Shown here in pieces: positions 1 to 20,703 of a stretch of 64,000 bases of DNA. Made by a program: the position numbers and the translations under genes. The first letter of the stretch is position 1. Every line of letters starts with the position of its first letter. The DNA comes from Syngnathus acus. Lineage: Eukaryota; Chordata; Actinopteri; Syngnathiformes; Syngnathidae. The stretch is taken from NCBI RefSeq assembly GCF_901709675.1, contig NC_051092.1, forward strand, positions 6,018,491-6,082,490, given 5' to 3'. Below the pieces are notes generated by a model. That model was not told the origin of the DNA. It did no database searches and saw only the letters and a program-made list of their open reading frames with translations.

Positions 1-2454
1 TTGGCTACAATCGCAAGGTAAAGCACCAGCAGAATGAGCCAGTAGCAGGCATACAGTATCGTCCCCGATATCAACAAGACCTTTTCGGATTCGCTCAACG
101 GCTGTTGCGTTTCACAGTAAATTGTATACACCACGCCTCCGAGCAGCACCATCGTCCACACTGTCACAGGGACAGCCCCGATCAGGTTGACCACAAGCTT
201 CCTGCGGCCTGAAGTTCCCCAGCCTGCTTTGTTGATTGTGAGCAAGGCAAATATTTTGGCAGGGAGTAAGCTCGACATGTAGAGCAGAGAATAGAGCGAC
301 ATGAAGATCATGACCAGGCTACCACGCAAGAAACAGGCGTAGGTGGCCTTCAGCATCCCAACCAGCTGGACGGTCAACAGGAAGAGCAAGATGTTCCACA
401 GCCTTCCACGGTAGAAGAGATGGATGACTGTGGCGACCAAGAAGAACGGGAAGAAACCAGTGACCACAGACTCATAGGTCATCCAGAGGCTGTGCTTGTG
501 AAACCACAAAGCATTATAAAGCCACTCGCGGAAGTACGACTTACTCCAGCGAGTCTGCTGGTTGAGCCAACGCAGGTACTGGGTTGGCGTTTCAGTCTGA
601 CACTGTGATCGGGCTGTATATTTTGTCTTGTAGCCGAAGCTTAGCACTCGGTTGGTGAGGTGACGGTCATCGCCGAAGCTGCACTTGGAGCCCAGGAAGG
701 TTTGATGGTACCAAGCCTCTAGGAAGCGCTGGAGAAGGCAGTTTCTGTACATTCCCAGAGGGCCGCTGATACACTGGACGCATCCAAAGTAGGACTGGCA
801 GGCACGCTCAATGTTAAAGGCCATCCAGTAGCGTACACTGCTGAGGAAGGAGATCCAGGAGTCATACTTGTTCAGGATCTGTGAAAGGAAAAGAACTGCA
901 TGTTCATCCGTTGCCAAGAGAGATTTTTGTGTTGAACTCTGACTCATGTTCTACCTGTACATCTCCGCCTACTCCTCCTACTGTCGTATCTTCCTCGAAG
1001 ATCTTCAGCATCTCAATGGTACATGCTGGGTCCAGAACTGTGTCCGAGTCACACACCTGGAAAAGGCACAAGCACATGCTAAGGACAGATGCCTAAATCT
1101 TTGCGGCCCATGACCTTATCCATTAGCTTGAGAACAAAAGACGTAAAACAGATGGCATTTGGCCGTTGTTAATTCAAGTATGCCAGGCATTTATTTACTG
1201 TACCACTGTTCAGAGTATCCTAGGTGGTTCTGCCCTACAGTATGTTCCGTAGATAGGGCACTACAAAATATATATATTATATATGTTACTTTTGTTATTT
1301 GTATTGCAATTTTATTGGCAAGACTGCATCATTCTTATACAATATAATATTGTTTTTATTCTTTAAATCATGTTCGAAATAACGATTCATTCAATACCGT
1401 ACTATGGTATTTCTATGATGAAGAATCACATTACAATTTTTTTTACTGTTTAACAGGGGTCGGGAACAGATTAATGGCTTTTTTCTTTTTTTACTGTTTT
1501 AAAGGGGAAAAGTTTATTTGAGACAATGATTTGAAAATTTAAAAATGAGATGAGAATGCTTTGAGGTATACTACGAACGTGGTCAAAGAATAAATGATCC
1601 GAGTATCTCAAGTGATCATTGTATACGATATAGCCTCCTGGATGATTTGATATTTATTTCAGTCCTTACCAACCAGAATCATATCATCAAGACTCTTATT
1701 AGTGTGTGGTCCTTACCTGCACATAATCCACAGTGTCCCCCAGCGCTTTAAAAGCTGTATACATGACTTCTCTCTTCCCTCCCCACTCCTGCATGATGCA
1801 GGAAAAGCGGCAACTTCTGACCAGCCGAGTCACCCGTAATGCTTCCTCCATGTGAACTGTGCTCCCTCTGACTCCACCTCTGACTCCAACTCCGACTCCA
1901 CCGCTTCCATCGCTGTGATAGTTTCCCTTCCACACCATGCTGCCCGCTTGGTCAGCCCCACCCATCACCTCCTGGAAAATGTCCATCATGTAACGGTCTT
2001 CTGGTCTGTTTCCATCCACCACCAGCACTACTTTTAATCCTGGGAAAGAAATCCGTCTGATACTCCGCAGACACTTCCTTAAGTAGTCTGGGTCCTCCTG
2101 GTAGGCGGCGATGCAGAGGGCCACAGTTCGGCGGAGATGTTGAGGGTGAGTGGGGATCTTCATCTGCCGATGCTCCAGAAAGGCAAAAAGGCTCTGGAGG
2201 AGAAGGTGGAGGGAGAGGAAAGCGCCATAGAGGCCGAAGGACAGGTGGTGCTGCTCAGTTTGAATAAACTGGTAACCTGCAAAGCACAAGAACAAAGTTA
2301 ACTCAAATAAGTACTTGGAAATAAATGACCGCTATAAAGATGCTAAACCTGTGATGTAGGCCAGCAGGATGGTGAAGAGGACCACCGCTGCAAAAACGGT
2401 GGTGACCACGATGTTCACCGCATTTCTGCAGCAAGAGGTCATCTGAAGGGGCAT
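1..2454 (-). CDS. has3: Hyaluronan synthase 3, 3' end cut by window edge
   Basis: Coding exons read on the minus strand are 2454-2349, 2276-1717, 1056-955 and 878-1, all with GT/AG borders and unbroken phase. They give about 548 residues; only the last few codons are missing. The product is a plasma-membrane family-2 glycosyltransferase that polymerises UDP-GlcNAc and UDP-GlcA into hyaluronan and extrudes it. Visible landmarks are two N-terminal membrane helices, the [18 protein letters not shown] segment, VVDGNR, the CDSDT motif opening exon 3, [10 protein letters not shown], the QQTRW motif, and a run of C-terminal membrane segments. The ATG opens with MPLQMTS, close to human HAS3 MPVQLTT. 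HAS3 rather than HAS2 is chosen from this N-terminus, ISFPGLKVV, and linkage to tango6. Residues about 158-174 form a Gly/Val/Arg repeat encoded by a degenerate GACTCC-type hexamer and absent from human HAS3. Confidence 0.93.
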
Positions 2455-4735
2455 CGCAATAAGATTAGGATCAGCACGTAAATGCAGCGCAGCAGAAGAT
2501 GGAAAGAAATAGCGATGACTCGAGAAAACTGTTTTCAGCGGAGCATGAATTTGTGATTTCTGTCACAGTTCGTGCTTTGACATTAGCGGTACATACAGTA
2601 TGCGAGTCTTTTGGAAAGCTTGAAAGGTGTCATGAATTGACTCAAATGCGATTTCCTGGGTTTTTTTTCCCCCATCAGCTGAAAACACATCATTAGCCTC
2701 TGGATGACATCATGAATACACAGGGAAAAAACATGAACGTTGAACGTCACAGCCTGGAAACGAAATAAATTCATCACGGACACTTACTATACTACGCAGT
2801 TGATTACTTTTAGCGCCCTTGGGAAGAGTTTCACTTTGTAGACTGAAGAGCAACTTGGAGTTGGACTTTCTACCTAAAGATTTCTCAGATTGGAGGATCC
2901 ATTTGGTAATAGTAGTAGGTACAATAAGAACAATCACTCCTAATATATCTTCAGTACAACTTAAACAAATCCCAACATAAAATTCCAGTCCTGCCACTGC
3001 CAATTTGATTACCACTATTACGATGTGAGCAGTCCCAGAGCTCATTCAATTTCCACATTCAATAAATATAGAGCATTTACATTAATTGTCATGATTCAAC
3101 TTGGGGAGTATAGGGTTGCGGGACTAAAGCTTGCTATGTATATAAAAATGGAGGTGTTTGTTGGAGGAATGCCAGTATGATTTTTGAGCATTGGCCATTT
3201 TGTAGCGATGGAAATTGGCCCCATCAAGTAAAACACTTCATGGATGCACAGCCTCAGTGTTGTATCTTTCATCTTCCTCCATCCTGTCCCTCGCCAGATG
3301 TCCCCTTAGTCAAGCATCTAGCACTCCCTCTTTAGCCTGTCCTCATGAGAATATAGTAGGACTTTGTACAAACTGTAATGCACCATTTTGAAAAATGGTA
3401 GCTTACATGGAGGCTACTTCTGAAAGAAAAAAAAAATGGTTGCGCAATATATAGAGTCTAACATGAGTGTTTTTTCATATGAAATTCTCACGAGAATATC
3501 CCTGATCCTTTGTTGCCTGGAGGGGTTATAAAGCTGATTAAAGGTCAGTCTGGGTGTGGCTGGTGCTCAGAACCGGCGTACCTGGAGCTACAATTCCATC
3601 CTTTCATTCCTAACATTTCCTCCTAACCAACCCCCATCAAAACCTCCCCACCAGACCTTGACAGCAGACACAACCCGATTTATTTATCTCATTACGCTCA
3701 GCTCTGAGAGGCCCGTGTACACATGTACAGCTTATTGAGATGACATAAAATAAAATAGATACTGTATATGAGCACTGTTTAGGGGGTAAAATATTCTAAT
3801 GTAGCTGGTGGGAAAAAAAATCAATGTTAGAAAGCAAAAGATTTTTTTTTTATGAGAGCTTGACCCTCAAATTAATTCCTACAAGCTCCCCAAATCTGAC
3901 TAAATTGGAGGTTGACCATCATCCTGGAACCGATTTTGCTTCAATGTGGAAGACTCTGATGTCATCCCCATTATTGCCCATATTTGCATTATACCAGATC
4001 TTAAAATTGGTGTTTGGCAAACTGATATTCCTTAACAGTCTTCTTTCTTTTCAATAGAAAATATGTATGTGTGTCACCAAATTGTTTCTACTTGTGTCCA
4101 AATATCATTCACAGATTTAAGCATGTTTTTCAGTCTAACTTTCCGAATGACAACCAATGACATCACCGTTCATTTGGAAGGCCCGCACCTCTGCAACCGC
4201 AATAGTTTACATCATTAAGATGAATTCCTGTCTGACAGGCTCAATTAAAACCGGACATATTTTGGAATTCAGATTATACTCAAACACACACACGCACATA
4301 TGAGATGAATATGCATGTACTGCACCCAAACAAGTGCACCTACCCATGCACACACCACGGTTTCTCTACCCCACATTGCAAACACATTTGCCCCACAAAC
4401 ATGAACACACTCAGCTCTTTGTCCTGCATCTTCTAACTCAACTTTAATGTCGCTTCCTCAAGCTTTTAAAAACTTTTCCATTCAGTGTCAGTCCCTGAGA
4501 ACATGTTTGCTCATGGATGAAGACTTTCATTCATTTCTTAACAACAAACCCTCACAATTGAATCCATCTAATTATGGCTTTAACACTAATCCTGAGTCCT
4601 GTTTGAATACTAAAGTTAAAAAAAGTGGGAGGGGGTGGGGGAATGGATCTTTTCTCCTCTCCCAGTGGGCATCAATTTACATTATAAGGACGCACCGCTG
4701 TCTCCTCGTAGTAGGAAATTGAATGCCTTCCTTAC
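2455..4735 (-). other. Probable has3 5'-UTR intron region
   Basis: This holds the short leader before the has3 ATG and then apparently the first intron. A candidate acceptor (AAACAG) lies about 70 bases before the ATG. I see no coding exon. A 111-codon open frame at 3045-2710 has no family resemblance. The stretch at 4260-4400 is CA-rich. Confidence 0.45.
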
Positions 4736-5520
4736 CTTCCTGATCCAGCAGACCCACCGGCCGTCTTTGTCTCCCCCCCAAAGATCTGTCCTCCCAGTCT
4801 GTGCGCCCAGCTGGGACGTCCTCTCCTTCCCTTAGCACAGCGCTCTCCTTGTTTGGTCCCCCTCCTTCCACCGGCTCACACTACATCTTTATTCCAGCGC
4901 ACTCGCTCCATTCGCAGGATCCCAAAAATACAGCCGGCAGCCGAAACCACTGCGAGACCACTTCTGAGAGACAGCCCCCCACCGACCACCTCCTCCTCTT
5001 CTACCTCCACCCCCCTCCCCCTTCTGTCTCCCAGGACGTGCTCTCTGATGAAGCCCTTGAAGATTGGTCAGATCAGTCCAGCTCTTCTCCTAGTTTTCCA
5101 TCCTGGCTGGCCCACTGGGAGGTCAAAGAGGTTAAGAAGGTTGAAGGTTACCCATGCTTCATCTCCAGCGCTCCAGCCGTCCTTGTGCCGCAATATCAGC
5201 TCCACTTCAAACCTCCAGTGCGCAGATGAGCCTCCATCTCTCTCCCCCTCGGTTGCACTATCGGCTCTTACCTCACGCCACCACCGTCCTGTCTTCGCCT
5301 CTCACTCTCCTCTTCCCCCTCCTGTACCTGTACACTGAAGCTCTACCTTGGCTTTCTCACTGCAATGCAGCCAGCGGAATCCAACAAGCCACGGGACTGT
5401 TTGGTTGCGTGGAGCCACCTCTCGCCTTCCCGCCGCCTGACTCAAAGCATCTATTATGACTTTATTTATTCTTCCCTCCCTCCTTCCCTCCCCTGCTCTG
5501 AGGCTTAGCTGCAGCTTCCA
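4736..5520 (-). promoter_or_regulatory. Candidate has3 non-coding first exon and promoter
   Basis: On the minus strand this is a GC- and purine-rich block ending in a strong splice donor (GGAAG|GTAAGG, GT at 4735-4734). An AATAAATAAAG-like AT-rich box sits near its upstream end at about 5460. The donor, the composition and the position upstream of the has3 ATG exon fit a 5'-UTR exon. Overlapping open frames on both strands look like by-products of the skewed composition. The transcription start is not visible. Confidence 0.35.
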
Positions 5521-7739
5521 TGACACAGACTGCCTGCATGCCTCAGTGGGATCGATATGAGGCTACTACTTAGATACTTCATTAAAATCCAGTAATAAAT
5601 AGTGTGCACTTGTCTGTTAGGGAGATGAAGCAGAAAGGGTAGCTACTTAATATTCCTCCCTCTCACGCCTCTCTGCATGACCTTTAACTTGATGATTGGG
5701 GAACACATGGTGGGAGAGTCTTCTCCTGGAATAAAACAAAAAGTTTGATTGTCTTCGGGACAATCACAGGGAAAGAAATGAGACAAAACAATCGGACGGA
5801 GTAGGTAAAAACAGGCCCCTCGTGTGTGGGAACTGGATCGTCATTCCTCCAGTTAAAAGTTATACAGTCAAGGGATTCATAGCCTTGTTAAATTTTTAAT
5901 CAAGGCGACATTTTAATCTTTTAACATGAAATGTTGCACAAAAAATTGTGTTATGGATCCACCCAGCCATTTTTTATACCACATGAATATGTCAAAAAAT
6001 AATGGCTGGCTGTTTTTACTGTTCTCTCTAATAAAACTGGTGTGATACTGAAGCCAATATGCTTTTCTTTTTTAATGCTGTCACTCGTCTTTCTTAATAG
6101 CAAGAATCATAGGCGAAAAGCTTCTCATCACCTAAGAACATTTACAAAGATTAATCTTCCATCAACATTGACACAGTTCATAAAATATTTGGAATATGGA
6201 ATGCGTGTTTGGATTAGGGTGTGAATGAAGGTGGTCAAGGGGCTTATTCATATCTTTTTATTCAGCTTGCAACTGTCTATAGTAAAGGTTTATCAAATCA
6301 CAAAATAGCAGAAAAACAAGTAAAAGGTAAAATCCTTCCAGATTAAAGATAATCTACATTGTCAAACTATTTGCCTAATTACTACTTTAAAAAAAAATAA
6401 AATCTGCAATGCAGCAGTTTTTAAGAGTAAGTAATGAAAAACAAAACATGATCACTTGGTGGCTTGGTTTTGTCATGTTTAATAAATATTTTTCAAATGG
6501 TCCCTGGAGTCTTTAGTTTATGGAGTCCACAAAGAAAAAAGTTCAGACATCCTTGCTTGAACTGCAAAACGTTCCCTGTTCACCACCTTAGTACAAAATT
6601 GGGCAACATTTTGTTCATTCACGGAGAACATCTTAAAGGTCACCAATGTTAAATAAGGGGATTTTTTTCCACACTACTCAAATTATGCATTTATGGACAT
6701 TAATTTGTGCATTGTTGGAAGCATAAAATGTTAAAACGTCTATCTAGCCAAACCCCAGATTGACTGCCTTTGACGTGTAAACTTGCCAATTACTATGGTG
6801 AAGGAGAATCTGATGGTGCTCCACTGCAAAGTTCAAACTTGGAAACTACTTTATTGATGCACAACAACCAATAGATGGCAGCAATGCACCATTTTGAATA
6901 TGAAATCAACTCAAGAGTCCAATGGGGAGAAAAGGCTTCATTTTGTTCGACCACTTTTGTTCTAATGCTGATTATAAACGAATGGAAAATATCAGAATCA
7001 ACCCCCCCCCACCTCCAATTGCACAACCCCTTGGTGAAAGGGGGGAGTCTATGTTGTATTTGTTCTTCACGAAATAATATATAATTCCAGAATAAACACA
7101 TCTTTGATTAAGATGCCAGTTCCATGATATTCCTGGAGAGGCCTAAATCACTCAACAAAGAGATTTGTAAAGCACCTCACACCACTGCAATACCTTGACT
7201 CCGTATTAAAGAGAATATCCATGGAAACCAGGCTGGTCTGCCATGTTTGCCCTCTGAGGGGGAAGAGGGGGAGGTCATGCTTCATGCACTGTGCTGGAGG
7301 GATGAGAGGCATGATGAAGGACAAAAGAAGGAATGCCTCTTGAATCAGATCCTGTTCAAACCCCGAAGGTCATTTGGGTGTATTTATTTCGAGCCAACCA
7401 CCCCTACCTTCTAATTCAGTCTATATGTATGACAATACTCCAAAATTAATTTCTAATGGATTACTTACATGATTTTCAAACAAAGTCGGCATCCAGTTGG
7501 AGAAACAAGACCAATTAGAATATTGTACAAAGGAATTGATTTGTTACAAACACAGTGGGGGTTGACGCCCCTCAAAGCCGGCCGGTTAAGCAGATCAATT
7601 CTCTTGTAGTCCTTTATGTCAAGTGAGGCGGACCATTTCTGGTACATACGGTGTCTTCAATCATTCCATGGGGAATTTATTCAAATCCAGCTTGAAATGT
7701 CCCATGTTAAATAGGGATAAGTCATGGAACCTGTGCTGA
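5521..7739. other. Intergenic, has3 upstream to tango6 3' end
   Basis: AT-rich sequence without supported exons. It contains short homopolymers and scattered open frames of 60-100 codons with no recognisable domain or splice context. Confidence 0.5.
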
Positions 7740-7745
7740 TTTATT
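7740..7745 (-). terminator. Candidate tango6 polyadenylation signal
   Basis: AATAAA on the minus strand about 265 bases beyond the tango6 stop codon. It is the first canonical hexamer I noticed downstream of the stop; the cleavage site cannot be seen. Confidence 0.4.
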
Positions 7746-8007
7746 TTTAGTTTTTAAAATGTGTTACACATATCATGAATATTTGGTTTTGTTATGAGCA
7801 CACTGTAACACAAACTAATACTATACACCATTTGATTTTGGGGGGACTGATTATTTGGGGTGTTCAACTTTACTACCTCTACGAGCCAAGAGATTTATGG
7901 TGACGCACAATGATTCTGTGGGGTCCTAAATATGTCACAGAGTTCACCATTGTGCTTGGGGGGGGGAAGAAAACGTAATACTGAGGGAAAAAAAAAAAAT
8001 CCAAGTT

Positions 8008-17868
<9,861 letters not shown>

Positions 17869-18010
17869 TTTGTCATCAAATGGATATCCAACGTGAATAA
17901 TTCCTTATTTTACTGCATGTCTAGTTTTAATCGTTAGCCAACTTGTTAATTAAAAACATGTTACTGTCGCTTAAATTTTACGTCACAACGCATTGTACGT
18001 AGGTTGCGTT
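17869..18010 (-). promoter_or_regulatory. tango6 promoter-proximal region
   Basis: Immediately upstream of the tango6 start. A CRE/ATF half-type site (TGACGTAA on the minus strand, about 17978-17985) is present. A four-codon upstream frame starts at 17876 and its TGA overlaps the tango6 ATG. The transcription start is not visible, so whether the upstream frame is transcribed is an inference. Confidence 0.35.
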
Positions 18011-20703
18011 CAGGAACGGTAGGAAGAAAAAGAGTGGAAACTCCACCAGCAAGCAATGTTACTTCTGTACTGTAATGTAAAATGACCAGACAATTTTGTG
18101 TAACTTATGTTTAGTGCTATTAGGTAGTCAATTTTGGGGGTTGGGTGGAAGTTGACGCGAATACTAATAATAAAGCGAAAGGTAATTAAAAATAACACGT
18201 TTTTTCAAAAGTGTATCAAACTTCACACTAATTAGTTAAGCTCTGTTTCCAAAAGGTTGATGACCACTGTTTTTAAGAAACAACAACTTATACATTATAC
18301 ATTTATTGTAGATGTGACCCTTTGTATAATAAAGACTAAGTAAAAGAGACAGTGAATGGGTTCAAATATTTTATGTACAAACTCTTGATAAATACATGGA
18401 GAACACCCCAGGCTTTTCTCTACATTCATTAAATACAAGCAGCATTATCAATTGCCAGAAGAAAAGTATGGCAAATATTAAAACTCGACTGCATTTCATT
18501 ATTCCGAGACTTCATAAAAAAATTCCAGGACTGGTGTCACCAAAGATATTATAAATCCAAACTATACGTTTCCCCTTTTAAGAAAGACCTTTTGGAATCA
18601 AACACACTTTCTGGATTCTTGCGGTACTGTCAGAAAAATATTTCTTTGCACTTGTAAAATGTATTTTTCTCATAGCATCATATGAACTGCTTTGCTCTTA
18701 TGAAGGTCACCTTGCTCTTATCTCATTCCTCTCTTCTCTGATAACACACTATTACAAAATATTCCCCACATGACTGTCTATTCATGTTATGTTTGTGCAT
18801 ACTTTACATATAATTAGGCAAGCATTTCTTTGCGGCTGCCAGCTTGGTTATTATCGAAATGTCACGGCGCAAGCAAGCAAGCAAGTTTTTTTTTTTTTTT
18901 TAAAAAGATTTGAATTGCATTTAATTTTTTCTCACTTATTCTGTCTCTTGTCAATTACAGTTTCACATGCACTTTTGCCATTGCAGTGACCATGTGCGAC
19001 TCCATTGTCAGGAGCTTGGTTGCAGCCTCTACCACAATTCCTATCTCTTCTCATGCAGTGAACAAAATAAACACCGTAGGATCTCTTTGTAGACGTGTTG
19101 GTTTGTAATCTGACCCACACGGAAGCGGGGAAAACTCCTAGTTTGGATTGGAAATATTATCTTTCCAGTCACAGAACCTTTCTGACACTTTATATTCAGT
19201 ATACATTATATACATGCGCGCCACCAAAAACTGTACATTGAAGGCCCTACAATGGGAAGTTCAATACATTTCATTTTGGGGTCTGCATTCTCCCATTCCC
19301 CAAAATGTTACTTTTCACCAAATTGCAAAGCAGACCAGGGAGCAAGTTACATCTGACACCCTATTCACTATAAAATAGCATTACAGATAAAGTCAAAATA
19401 CACTGCTTTATCTTTTGTCAGTTAAGAGATGTTGTCCCTTTGGGCTGAATCGCACAGACGTTTCAGGTGATCTTGTATCTGGTTTCAATGAAAATGTTAA
19501 GAGAAGCAGTAAGGTGCTACAGACGACTGAGGCCAGATTGTACTGTTAAACAAGGCGAAGTCACGAGTTGCAATGCAATATGGTGCTCCGTGTTTGTTGT
19601 GTGTCCATCACTTCAGACACTTAAGACAATTTGCAATCACCATAATTGTTTTGTTTTTTTCCCAATTTAAAATGATGAGTGATCATTTATTTTCAAGAAG
19701 CACATCTTGCATGCACACACGACTCTGCAGTCTCCCATTACTAGACCAAAATATAAGTACATTGGTTCTGTACTGCTTCAACTTCATGATACGTACTGTT
19801 TATAAACACTTGACAGATTGAATTAGGCAAACCTGCACAACCAAATGAGAGTTAATACAGGAAGCATTTAAGTAAAGATGTTGTTACGAAGATAAATGTT
19901 GGTTTATCAAGAGTCATGTTAAGTTTGTGGAGGATGATAAATAAGATTTTGGTTACATTATTTATCTACAGAATTATGAAGCGCTACACAATTGCAAAAA
20001 TAAAATCATTAAAAAAATGTGATATTAGCAAATATCAGTGTCAATCAAAACTGACATTTTTACAGAACAGAAAATTTAAAATGCAGAATTTAGGGTATAG
20101 TTATTCTATTGGCCTAATTGGATTTTAAACTTGTATCTTTAATTTTGTAATCGAGTGCAGATTTTCTGAATAACCACATAAGCATCTCATTCGGTTTAAT
20201 CGTCCAGTTTTCCAGAACAGATGTTGGATGCTACTTTTTTGGAAAGTTGAAAAGAAAAGAAATTAAAGAAAGCAAATGCAAATTGTGTTTCCAGACTATT
20301 TGCACCATTCAAATGTTGGCAAGATACAACAATTGACTGGGATTTAGAAAGCGATGTGTTGTGAAGCACCGCGTCTTTGGTGTACCTTGAATAAATGAAA
20401 AGCACCTCTGAACAACATTCTGTTTGGAAACTCTGAACGTTATTCAAATGTGCCGTTGACTCAGTCAGTCGAGCCGTGTAAGCCGGATGGTAAACAGTTG
20501 CGTTCGGGGTGGCGTGTAACAAGTGTATTATTATTATTATTTTTTTTAATATATAATTTTAAGTCAACCTGTACTTTGTGGATTTCACTTATTTCGGGCA
20601 TTATTACGGGAAAGTAATCCCTGCGATAATAAAGGGAACACTAATGCATTTTATCACTGTTTTAACATGTTTGTAAAACCAATGATGGTTTGATTGTACT
20701 GTT
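18011..20703. other. Spacer between cry2 3' end and tango6 promoter
   Basis: No coding exon supported. Part is probably cry2 3' UTR; an AATAAA on the minus strand at 19691-19686 is one candidate end. The sequence is AT-rich with poly-T runs. It is also where the human 16q22-like and 11p11-like blocks meet. Confidence 0.45.

Noticed and set aside
2710-3045. 111-codon open frame on the minus strand with hydrophobic segments
   Set aside because: It lies in the apparent has3 5' intron, has no family resemblance, and has no splice or polyadenylation context.
4801-5459. Several overlapping open frames of 100-160 codons
   Set aside because: The composition is strongly pyrimidine-skewed, so stops are rare in several frames at once. 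The residues are low-complexity Pro/Ser.
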